Below are positions 51,989 through 59,611 of a stretch of 64,000 nucleotides of DNA, piece by piece; the stretch's first letter is position 1; each line of letters begins with the position of its first letter. The position numbers and the translations under genes were made by a program. The notes beneath the pieces were generated by a model. It searched no databases, had not been told where the DNA came from, and saw nothing but the letters and a program-made list of their open reading frames with translations. This stretch comes from Candidatus Gastranaerophilales bacterium (lineage in GTDB: Bacteria > Cyanobacteriota > Vampirovibrionia > Gastranaerophilales > Gastranaerophilaceae), in NCBI GenBank assembly GCA_944322725.1, contig CALUPU010000002.1:158558-222557 (forward strand), in the 5' to 3' direction.

Positions 51989-52906
51989 CTAGCCTCCAAA
52001 CATCCTTGCAACAACCAGTGACAATACAACAAGAGCAAAAGAACTCATGATGAATACAAATTCAAATACGTGAGACATTCTGATTCTTGCCATGCCTGAT
52101 TCTACCGTTCCGATGATAACGGAGATTGCAAAAATTATAAATAAGTACAAAGCCGTTGATGCCAATGCGCTGAAATGAGCTGGTATTAAAATATTGGCAA
52201 TCAAAGACGAAATTAAAAGCATTTTTATTGAATTGCCCCAGGTTAAAAGAGCAAGGTCGCTTCCTGAATTGTCCAGAATCATTACTTCGTGAATCATTGT
52301 CAACTCAAGGTGAGTAGTAGGGTCATCAACAGGCACCCTTGAGCCTTCGATTAATATCATTAAAAACAGTGCTGCAACGGCAAATATTGTAATTAATATT
52401 CCGTAACTGCCTGCATTTTCAAGTATTCCTTTTAAACTTGTAAAGGTAAAGTTGCCGGTAAGCGCCATTATTGAAGCAATAATCATAAAGAATGCTGGTT
52501 CCACAATAGTCGTAAAACAAGCTTCACGAGAAGCGCCCATTCCTTCAAAGCTGCTGCCTGTGTCCATTGCAGATATGAGGGCAAAGAATTTTCCCAGACC
52601 TAATATGTAAGCAAAAATTACAAACCCTGCTTCAATATTTATCAGCGCACTGCCTGATGCCATCGGTACGAACAGGGACGCTGCGAGTACTGATGAAATT
52701 GCAACAACAGGTGCTGTTTTAAAAACAAAAGATGTTGTTCTGCTTATGACAAAATCTTTTTTCATCAATCTGATAAAGTCGTATAACGGCTGGAATAATG
52801 ATACGCCTTTTCTTCCTGCCCAGAAGGCTTTTGTCTTTTTAATCACTCCCATCATGAGGAAGGGAACAAATAAAAGAATTATTAAATTTAAAAGTTTCAT
52901 TAACAT
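51989..52906 (-). CDS. HyfC/HycD-like membrane subunit (NuoH-related)
   Basis: The 305-residue protein has about eight helices and anchors the hydrophilic arm to the membrane. The signature loop EGSRVPVDDPTTHLELTMIH with the following EVMILDNSG is diagnostic for HyfC/HycD and related NuoH proteins. The N-terminal part includes GRKGVSLFQPLYDFIRLMKK, another family block. AGGA precedes the first ATG; a second ATG two codons on is also possible. It sits between the HyfB- and HyfE-like genes in the usual hyf order. Confidence 0.9.
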   Translation of the reverse strand: MLMKLLNLIILLFVPFLMMGVIKKTKAFWAGRKGVSLFQPLYDFIRLMKKDFVISRTTSFVFKTAPVVAISSVLAASLFVPMASGSALINIEAGFVIFAYILGLGKFFALISAMDTGSSFEGMGASREACFTTIVEPAFFMIIASIMALTGNFTFTSLKGILENAGSYGILITIFAVAALFLMILIEGSRVPVDDPTTHLELTMIHEVMILDNSGSDLALLTWGNSIKMLLISSLIANILIPAHFSALASTALYLFIIFAISVIIGTVESGMARIRMSHVFEFVFIMSSFALVVLSLVVARMFGG

Positions 52907-52924
52907 TTTATTTATCCTATTTTT

Positions 52925-54904
52925 CTATTTGATTAACAAACATCCGGCAATGATTATTACAAGGAATATCAAACCGTATTTGATGTAAGTTTGAATGTTT
53001 CCGCTTTGCATTTTTTCAAATTTTGACAGGAACCATTCGTCAAATTTTACTAGCGGATGTATTACATATTCTTCTTCTATATCTTCTATATGAAGGCTGA
53101 AATGAGCACTTTTCGGGAAAAGTTTTCTCGGTTTTTCTATATCAAATACTTTCTTGAACAAAGGTCTTAACATAGACAGGAAAGGACTTGCATAAGAAGA
53201 AGCAGTGTATTGAATATGATTGTTCAATCTGTCATAACCGCAGCCCCAGGTTTCGTGCATTTGTATTTTGCCTTTTGTAAGAATAATTTTTAAACCGATA
53301 AGCACTATAACAAAAATTAAAAATGCGCTCATAATTACTGATATTTGCTGCATTATAGCTATTGTACTTTCGCTCAATTCAAGAGGCGTTCTTGTGATTA
53401 CGGCAACCGGATTTTCCAGAAGCTTAAATACATATTGCGGCAGCAACCCTATAACAAGAGTCAGTATTGCAAGAAATCCCATGGGTATAATCATTGATTT
53501 TGAAACATCCTGTTTTACGTTTTGCGCCTGTTCGCTTCTTGGCATGCCGAGAAAAATTATGCTGAATGCTTTTGTAAAGCATAAGATAGCCATTGTACCG
53601 ACAAGCGCAAGACCTGCAATTGCAAACATAAAGGTTATGAAAGCAAAGAAGTTATTGATTGTTACGCCGTTAAGCATACCGAAATATATTAAAAACTCGC
53701 TTATAAATCCGTTAAAAGGAGGCAGTCCGCATATTGCAACCGAGCCTATTAAGAACAATATTGCACTGTACGGCATTGATTTAATCAACCCGCCGAGGAT
53801 TTCTATATTTCTTGTATGAGTCTGAGTATAAACGCTTCCTGCTGACATAAAGAGCAGTTCTTTAAATATAGAGTGGTTTAATATGTGCAAAATTCCTCCT
53901 GCATATCCCAGCAATGCAACATAAGGATGTCCGTATGCTGTAGCCAGCATGCCTGTTCCTATGCCTATACCGATAATGCCGATGTTTTCTATACTGTGGT
54001 ATGCGAGCAGTCTTTTTAAGTCGTGCTGTGTAATTGCGTACAAAACCCCGTATAACGCAGATATTACAGAGATTACAAGCACTGTGTAAGAAATCATTAA
54101 AGACGGCATATCTATTAAAGAAAGCATTCTCAAAATTCCGTAGATACCCGTTTTAATCATTACGCCTGACATTATTGCACTCACGTGGCTGGGTGCTGCG
54201 GGGTGGGCATCAGGCAGCCAGTTGTGGAAAGGAACAAATCCGGCTTTTGTGCCAAATCCGACAAATGCAAGCAAAAATGCTATGTTTGCAGTTAATTGAT
54301 TATTTTCTAATATTTCCTTAAATGAATCAAAGTCAAAACTTCCTGCCTGTATTGACATAAATGCAAATGCAAGGATTATGAAAATTACTGAAATATGCAT
54401 GAACACAAGGTATTTAATACCTGCTTTTAAGATATCTTTTTTTTCTCTTTCAAAGATGACAAGGAAAAACGAACTCAATGACATTATTTCCCAGCAGATT
54501 AAAAACATAAGCGCATTTTTGCAGGTTACAACAAGAAGCATTGATGCAATAAGCATAGGAAGAAAAAGCAGGTGTGAACTTACTGCACTGCCTTTTTCAA
54601 TATAGCCTTTTAAATAGCCGTTTGAATAAATTACCGAGGCCAGACTCATTATTGAAATTACCAGAATGAAAAATGCTGATAATGGATCAATACCAAATTT
54701 AATACTGCCGAATATGTCGTTAAATTCAAATGTTTGAGTCAATATTTCATTGTTGCAAAGGACATTCACTGCAGGTATCGAGCAAAGAATTGCACTTATT
54801 GCACTAAATAGTGTAATAATTTTTGTTTTGTATTTATCTGCAAAAACAAGTGCAAAAATTCCGCCTGCAAAAAGGAGTAATACTCCCCAAAAGAAAATAT
54901 TCAT
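52925..54904 (-). CDS. HyfB/HycC-like membrane subunit (NuoL-related)
   Basis: The product (659 aa; HyfB is about 670) is the largest antiporter-like subunit, with about 15-16 helices. KFGIDPLSAFFILVISIMSL, FLICWEIMSLSSFFLVIFER, GTKAGFVPFHNWLPDAHPAA, YHSIENIGIIGIG and LPPFNGFISEFLIY are standard blocks. The C-terminal 100 residues (CGYDRLNNHIQYTASSYASP onwards) are the HyfB-specific extension with a last helix. The ATG at 54904 is preferred over that at 54916, which overlaps the only GG-rich stretch. It is the first gene of the operon. Confidence 0.9.
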   Translation of the reverse strand: MNIFFWGVLLLFAGGIFALVFADKYKTKIITLFSAISAILCSIPAVNVLCNNEILTQTFEFNDIFGSIKFGIDPLSAFFILVISIMSLASVIYSNGYLKGYIEKGSAVSSHLLFLPMLIASMLLVVTCKNALMFLICWEIMSLSSFFLVIFEREKKDILKAGIKYLVFMHISVIFIILAFAFMSIQAGSFDFDSFKEILENNQLTANIAFLLAFVGFGTKAGFVPFHNWLPDAHPAAPSHVSAIMSGVMIKTGIYGILRMLSLIDMPSLMISYTVLVISVISALYGVLYAITQHDLKRLLAYHSIENIGIIGIGIGTGMLATAYGHPYVALLGYAGGILHILNHSIFKELLFMSAGSVYTQTHTRNIEILGGLIKSMPYSAILFLIGSVAICGLPPFNGFISEFLIYFGMLNGVTINNFFAFITFMFAIAGLALVGTMAILCFTKAFSIIFLGMPRSEQAQNVKQDVSKSMIIPMGFLAILTLVIGLLPQYVFKLLENPVAVITRTPLELSESTIAIMQQISVIMSAFLIFVIVLIGLKIILTKGKIQMHETWGCGYDRLNNHIQYTASSYASPFLSMLRPLFKKVFDIEKPRKLFPKSAHFSLHIEDIEEEYVIHPLVKFDEWFLSKFEKMQSGNIQTYIKYGLIFLVIIIAGCLLIK

Positions 54905-54958
54905 AAAACATTCCATCCCAATTTTGTAATGTTCGACTAAATTTGTGTGACAAGACCT

Positions 54959-54987
54959 GTTTTAAATCTAACAAATTTTCATGTCAA
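54959..54987 (-). promoter_or_regulatory. Promoter of the Ehr-like operon
   Basis: On the minus strand a perfect TTGACA (54982-54987) is followed after 17 bases by TAAAAC (54959-54964). The left end of the 521-bp element lies only six bases upstream. Confidence 0.5.
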
Positions 54988-54993
54988 GGAGTT

Positions 54994-55514
54994 TTTGTGT
55001 ATTGAAAATATTTATTATGTAAAAACGGCACGAAGTGCCGTAATAAACAGCGGGGTTCGGGGCAGCAGCCCTGATGTAACCTTGATTAGAAACAGTCGTG
55101 TTTTGAGAAGATTTTGACCACAGCATGTTGTGGCAAAATCTTTGATAAAACATTTACTGTTTCTTTTGATATAGCTTGTTTCTTTCTTTGGGTTCGTTTT
55201 CTTTTTTTGCATAGCAACAAAGAAAGAAAATGAACATAAAAAAAATACATAAATATTTTTATTTCTTCATTTCTTTCTCTTTTTTGCGATTAAAAGAGAA
55301 AGAAACGAACAAAGAAAGAGAAAAGAACGCTAATCAAAACAGACTCTAATTATTTATCTTCAAAATTTTCTAAACGCTTCGCTAACGAAAATTTTCTTCG
55401 TAAATACAAAGAGTCTGTAACCAGGGTTACAACGGCAGAGCCGTTTACTACCGCTTACGCGGTATAGGTTTTACTTTACAGCTTTTTACATAATAAATAT
55501 TTTCAATACACAAA
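54994..55514. repeat. 521-bp ORF-free, hairpin-dense element with perfect 32-bp terminal inverted repeats
   Basis: The 32 bases at 54994-55025 are the exact reverse complement of 55483-55514. Inside are at least six stem-loops. ACGGCAC/GTGCCGT spans 55025-55041. A nested long hairpin runs from 55089 to 55163 (GAAACAGT with ACTGTTTC at its base, CCACA with TGTGG near its tip). A 14-bp perfect hairpin lies at 55270-55305. ACAGACTCT pairs with AGAGTCTGT (55339-55418), and two short GC-rich hairpins lie at 55432-55444 and 55449-55464. TTGATTAG (55082-55089) also pairs with CTAATCAA (55330-55337), so the whole can fold as a branched structure. No credible ORF or clear target duplication is seen. 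It could be a MITE-like element or the gene of a large structured RNA. Confidence 0.7.
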
Positions 55515-55729
55515 TGTTAAAATTTTTCTTGTATTTTAAAATTTTTAGTTTTAAAATTTTTTTTGCACTAGCTCGAACAAAAAATTTTTATTGGAAAAAA
55601 GTTTTTGTTTTTACAATTTCAGAGAGTAAGACGCTTTTATAACGCCTGATACGCCGTATGTATGCATTCGGCGGATTTGTTATTGCGGGTTGGGATGGAA
55701 TAGTAAATATACAGCTGAAGGAGATAAAA
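55515..55729 (+). other. AT-rich leader before the FNT channel gene
   Basis: This stretch between the 521-bp element and the channel gene has runs of A and T (AAAATTTTT repeated). The frame of the channel gene is open back to 55658, but no start there has a ribosome-binding site. No convincing promoter was found. Confidence 0.4.
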
Positions 55730-56632
55730 ATGGCTAATCAAACATTTGATGCAAAAGATTTGGTTACACCAAATAGTGTTGCGCACGAACTTGCAGAGCA
55801 GGTAATGCCTGCAAAAGCTAATTTTAAAAAGACAAAAACATTTGCACTGGCAATTGCTGCAGGTGCACTGATTGCATTCGGTGCACAGGTTTCTTTAACG
55901 GTAATGACCGGTACTGCAGAGAACCTCAGCTGGGGGATTGCAAAACTTGTCGGTGCAATGACCTTTGCCACAGGCCTTATGATGGTTGTTTTAACAGGTG
56001 CTGAACTTTTCACAGGTAATGTTATGATGACTTTTGCGGTTATAGAAAAAAGAATCGGCTTTGCTAAACTTTTGAGAAACTGGACAATTGTTTATGCAGG
56101 CAATTTTATAGGCTCTGTGCTGATTGCATTCTTAATTTATTATTCGGGCTGTTCTCACAACTCGCATGAAGCACTCGGAGTTTTGAGCCTTACAACAGCT
56201 TATCAAAAAGTTAACCTTACCTGGGTAGAAGCTTTTACAAGAGGTATCCTGTGTAACTGGCTTGTTTGTCTTGCTATATGGATGGCATCTTCTGCAAGAC
56301 TGGTAATAGGAAAGATTTTTGCAATATTTTTCCCGATTATGACATTCGTTGCTTCAGGATATGAACACAGTATTGCAAATATGTTTTTCCTTACAAACGG
56401 CTTGTTTGCAAAACATACAGCTTCTATTGCTGCAGCTTCCGGCTTGACTGCGCAGCAATTATCCACTTTGAATATTAAGTCTATATTTACAAGCAATCTT
56501 ATACCGGTTACTCTCGGTAATATGGTCGGTGCGCTTGTATTTGTGGTTCTCTTGTTCTGGACTGCATATTTGCAGGATGAACACAGAAAAGAAAAAGAAA
56601 TGCAAAAAGCTGAAATTCAGGAAAACAAATAG
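55730..56632 (+). CDS. Formate/nitrite transporter (FNT) family channel
   Basis: FNT proteins are pentameric inner-membrane channels for formate, nitrite or hydrosulfide. The 300-residue product has six helices. TGAELFTGNVMMTF is the conserved block of the second repeat half-helix, NFIGSVLIAFL and ILCNWLVCLAIWMA the fourth helix block, and FSHSIANM is represented by GYEHSIANMFF. AAGGAG precedes the ATG at 55730 with seven bases; the frame is open upstream from 55658. Divergence from the Ehr-like operon suggests formate rather than nitrite, but this is inference. An intrinsic terminator follows. Confidence 0.88.
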   Translation: MANQTFDAKDLVTPNSVAHELAEQVMPAKANFKKTKTFALAIAAGALIAFGAQVSLTVMTGTAENLSWGIAKLVGAMTFATGLMMVVLTGAELFTGNVMMTFAVIEKRIGFAKLLRNWTIVYAGNFIGSVLIAFLIYYSGCSHNSHEALGVLSLTTAYQKVNLTWVEAFTRGILCNWLVCLAIWMASSARLVIGKIFAIFFPIMTFVASGYEHSIANMFFLTNGLFAKHTASIAAASGLTAQQLSTLNIKSIFTSNLIPVTLGNMVGALVFVVLLFWTAYLQDEHRKEKEMQKAEIQENK

Positions 56633-56637
56633 AAATA

Positions 56638-56676
56638 AAAAGGCGGCTGATATAAAATAAAAACAGACCGCCTTTT
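56638..56676 (+). terminator. Intrinsic terminator of the FNT gene
   Basis: AAAAGGCGG (56638-56646) pairs with CCGCCTTTT (56668-56676) around 21 bases, followed by ATTTATT. Confidence 0.75.
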
Positions 56677-56693
56677 ATTTATTAGTGGATGTT

Positions 56694-57983
56694 GTGAAAA
56701 AGATTAAATTAATTTTATTATTTATATTTTTATTAAATCCTCTTTGTGCAAAATCACAGGAGATTATTACTCTTAATACGGATTTTGAACCGGCACTTGC
56801 ACAAAAAATCCGGCAGGAGGAACAGAATCCCCTGCCTTTAATTACCGCACCTAAGGATTCTAAAGAAGTTCAGACTCCGCAGGAACCTTTGAGAAGCGGA
56901 CTTGCTGATTATGACCCTATGCAGGAGGCTGCTTCGGATAAATTCTTTTTGTATAACGTAATCTCAAAAACAGCTAAGGATGTTTATAATCTGCAGATTG
57001 AACGAACCGATATACCATCAGCGCTGCTTAAAGACCAATTGACCTTCAATATAGAAAAAGGTCCTGTTGAAAATATTCATATTTGGACTGCTCTTCAGAG
57101 TAATTTTTCAACAACGGTTCCTGAAAGAGGAGATACTGATTCAAAATTCGATATGGGACTTATCAATATCCTAATAGACGGTAAATTCAAAGGCGGAAAA
57201 GAAAATTTCAGAATAATGCTTGATCCTACACATCGGCACAGCCATATGCCGTTTATGCAGCCGTTTTTTCAGGACTTGTATATAGAAACCCACAGAATTC
57301 CTCATACAAGTGTTTTAGTTGGTAATTCCAGACCCGGTGTCGGTATAGAAGGTGCACAATCTCCTTATACACTCGCTTTTATTAACAGGTCTCAAATTTC
57401 AAGAAACCTTGCAAACATACGTAAATTCGGTGTCAGAGTCAGAGGTGATTATTCACTTATGGACTATGATGTGGGTATGTACAGTTCTTCTACAAACTTT
57501 ACCTCATTTTTTCCGGGACATGAATTTGATGCGTGGATGAATGTAAAACCTCTTGGCAAAACAGATGGCAGATACGGAAAACTTGTAACAGGCGCCGGTA
57601 TTCAGTCAGGTGAAAAACACGGCATGAGTTATTATCTTACGGGTGCTTATGCCGGTTATGAATACAAAAAATTCTGGACGAAATTTGAATACGCAAGAGC
57701 AAACGGTTCTAACGGCGGCTCCGGTTTAACGGATAAGCGTTCTCAGGGGCTGTTCTGGACAGTTGCGTATCATCTGACTAAGAAAATAGAAATTCTTGCA
57801 AGATATGACCAGTTTGACCCTGACAGAACAATTGCAAACAATAATCAACGGGAATACACACTGGGCACTAATTATTATGTAAAAGGTCAGGCTTTAAAAC
57901 TTATATTTAATTATATTTATTGCCAGAATGACAACAAAGTTGATTCTCACAGGCTTATGGTTGGAACACAGCTTATTCTATAA
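56694..57983 (+). CDS. Outer-membrane porin-like beta-barrel protein
   Basis: The product (429 aa from GTG at 56694) has a signal peptide (KKIKLILLFIFLLNPLCA), a charged linker to about residue 110, and then alternating amphipathic strands to the end. The last residues HRLMVGTQLIL form a closing strand with a terminal hydrophobic residue. Blocks such as FRIMLDPTHRHSHMPF, LVGNSRPGVGIEG, TGAYAGYEYKKFWTKFEYAR and RYDQFDPDRTIANNN resemble Porin O/P-type barrels. The GTG at 56694 follows AGTGGA; an earlier GTG at 56685 is less likely. It starts 18 bases after the FNT terminator. Substrate unknown; the fold assignment is by pattern. Confidence 0.65.
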   Translation: MKKIKLILLFIFLLNPLCAKSQEIITLNTDFEPALAQKIRQEEQNPLPLITAPKDSKEVQTPQEPLRSGLADYDPMQEAASDKFFLYNVISKTAKDVYNLQIERTDIPSALLKDQLTFNIEKGPVENIHIWTALQSNFSTTVPERGDTDSKFDMGLINILIDGKFKGGKENFRIMLDPTHRHSHMPFMQPFFQDLYIETHRIPHTSVLVGNSRPGVGIEGAQSPYTLAFINRSQISRNLANIRKFGVRVRGDYSLMDYDVGMYSSSTNFTSFFPGHEFDAWMNVKPLGKTDGRYGKLVTGAGIQSGEKHGMSYYLTGAYAGYEYKKFWTKFEYARANGSNGGSGLTDKRSQGLFWTVAYHLTKKIEILARYDQFDPDRTIANNNQREYTLGTNYYVKGQALKLIFNYIYCQNDNKVDSHRLMVGTQLIL

Positions 57984-57986
57984 TAA

Positions 57987-58568
57987 TCAACGATGCGGAT
58001 AGAATTTTAGTTCTATGATTTCATTGGTTTTAAGTTTTGCCCTGCCTCCTTTAATAAAGTTTGTTAAGGAGCCTGTAGGCGGCAGCGGAGTAAGAGCCCA
58101 TTTTAGAGGGAATACCCACAGACTTCTGTCCTGTCCGAATACTTCATAAGTATCTTCAAGCTGCCTTGGCTCAATATTGTTTATTTTGAAATTCCCAAAG
58201 ATTATACTTGCCGGTATTCCGTTCATACCGCTTTTTATGATAGTTTCCACTCTTGCAGGTATAAAATCACCTTTTTTTAATATTCTTTTTCTGTTAAGGT
58301 AAACATCGTCAACGCTTTCAAAATAAACTGTCTGCCCCTCATATACATCTTTTTCGGAGTTTATATCAGCTATTATTGTAAGTCTAATTGTTCTGTATTT
58401 TGTGTCTTTATAATTGTATCCTGTATTTACACAGGGTCTGGTATAATTTTTATCCTTGAGTAATTCGCTGACAATTTCATCTTGAACCAAATCCGCGGAT
58501 ATAGCATATTGTGTGCCTATAATCAGCACTGTTAAAATTTGTAAGATACAGTGGATTTTTTTATTCAT
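57987..58568 (-). CDS. Secreted hypothetical protein (193 aa)
   Basis: A signal peptide (MNKKIHCILQILTVLIIGTQYAISA) leads a mature beta-rich protein. The central part (YEGQTVYFESVDDVYLNRKR followed by KKGDFIPARVETII) resembles the middle of the secreted protein at 63168-63893, so the two are probably paralogues of one periplasmic or surface family. The start overlaps the end of the upstream degenerate-peptidase gene by eight bases, implying joint translation. It ends three bases from the convergent porin gene. No function is known. Confidence 0.6.
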   Translation of the reverse strand: MNKKIHCILQILTVLIIGTQYAISADLVQDEIVSELLKDKNYTRPCVNTGYNYKDTKYRTIRLTIIADINSEKDVYEGQTVYFESVDDVYLNRKRILKKGDFIPARVETIIKSGMNGIPASIIFGNFKINNIEPRQLEDTYEVFGQDRSLWVFPLKWALTPLPPTGSLTNFIKGGRAKLKTNEIIELKFYPHR

Positions 58569-59253
58569 AATCAAGTTCTTCCTTTGAGCCTGATTTTATT
58601 TTATTAAGCAGCATCCGTCTGTTATTTACGGAAGTCAGAAGAAAATTCTGATAATGTTCGTTTTCAAAATATTTATTATTTTCAAGGAAATACGGATATT
58701 TCATATAAATATATTCATATATAACAGCAAGACGTTTCGATGTAAGGTTTTTATTTGAAAATCTGTCGAATCTTTTTTGCGGACAGCTTTTTTGTATAAA
58801 AGTAATGAGTCCAATAGGGTCATAGCCTGCATTCACCATAAAATCTACAGCCCTTTTATCTGCAACGATTTCAAACTTTTTCGGCGCTGCTTTAATCTGT
58901 AATGCACTGAGATATCCGTTAAAAAAGCCTCTGTAGGATTTCATTGCATACAGGATGCCTCTTGATAAAAAAGCAGCGAGTTCGTCGTCATTCTGTATAA
59001 ATTTGTAATTTCCGCTGTATAAAACCACCTGTCTGTCAGTTAAAGACGGGTCTATTTTTAACAGCGATTGTTTTTCGGTTTTGTCATATACAAAAGCTAC
59101 TCTTTGTTCTATTTTATTTGCATTTAAAATGCGTGAACCGGTATCGTTAATGTGTGATTGTATACTCTGTTCCTGTATTATTTCCTCATCTGTTACAGCA
59201 AGTGCATAAGAGGGAATAATCATTAAAATAAGCAATAACATTATCTTTTTCAT
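58561..59253 (-). CDS. Secreted M48-like protein lacking the catalytic HExxH (probable pseudo-peptidase)
   Basis: The 230-residue product has a signal peptide (MKKIMLLLILMIIPSYALA). The segment KKFEIVADKRAVDFMVNAGYDPIGLITF closely follows the second part of M48 metallopeptidases (ExEADxxGxxxMxxAGYDP). The expected HExxH helix upstream reads DELAAFLSRGILYAMK, so both histidines and the catalytic glutamate are lost. The frame is intact and coupled to the next gene by an eight-base overlap, so it is probably a maintained non-catalytic protein rather than a dying gene. A chaperone-like role such as in BepA relatives is possible. Confidence 0.6.
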   Translation of the reverse strand: MKKIMLLLILMIIPSYALAVTDEEIIQEQSIQSHINDTGSRILNANKIEQRVAFVYDKTEKQSLLKIDPSLTDRQVVLYSGNYKFIQNDDELAAFLSRGILYAMKSYRGFFNGYLSALQIKAAPKKFEIVADKRAVDFMVNAGYDPIGLITFIQKSCPQKRFDRFSNKNLTSKRLAVIYEYIYMKYPYFLENNKYFENEHYQNFLLTSVNNRRMLLNKIKSGSKEELDYE

Positions 59254-59369
59254 AACTGTATTTATTCCTTCTGGTTTACTTTAATATTTTATCACTATTT
59301 TTTTGATTGAAGGTTTTTGTTTTTATTTTTATTTTGTAATAAGATAAAGTCAATAATAAAGGAGGGTTT

Positions 59370-59573
59370 ATGTTTCACGTTTATACCCAGAAAAAAGGGG
59401 CTGAACTTACAAAAACTTTGATAAAAGATTTTAAAGATTTGGAGGAAGCTTTTGACTGTGCCGAAAAATCAATTGAAGGCAAACCTGATTTGAAATATAT
59501 AATCGAAGAAACAACGGGACATTTTAACAGCTACGGCGAACTGCTTGCTGATATAGTTGCGGAAAGTGATTAA
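59370..59573 (+). CDS. Small hypothetical protein (67 aa)
   Basis: The start follows GGAGG at a good distance, one of the strongest ribosome-binding sites in the window. The product is acidic and soluble (FKDLEEAFDCAEKSIEGKPD), without signal peptide or membrane helix. It lies 38 bases upstream of pgi on the same strand and could be co-transcribed. No family is recognised. Confidence 0.6.
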   Translation: MFHVYTQKKGAELTKTLIKDFKDLEEAFDCAEKSIEGKPDLKYIIEETTGHFNSYGELLADIVAESD

Positions 59574-59611
59574 CATAGGATTGGATAGTACATTTTATAA
59601 GGAGAAAAGTC

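Noticed and set aside
47632..54904. A functional NiFe hydrogenase (hydrogenase 4 / formate hydrogenlyase)
   Set aside because: The gene order fits, but the large subunit lacks the paired CxxC motifs for nickel, and no maturation gene is in the window.
54968..55212. Two short minus-strand frames (61 and 65 codons) inside the hairpin-rich element
   Set aside because: They have no ribosome-binding site, overlap each other in different frames and follow the inverted-repeat structure; coding is improbable.
55683..55729. Upstream start for the FNT channel (frame open from 55658)
   Set aside because: The extra residues have no ribosome-binding site and are not like the family; AAGGAG lies at the ATG at 55730.
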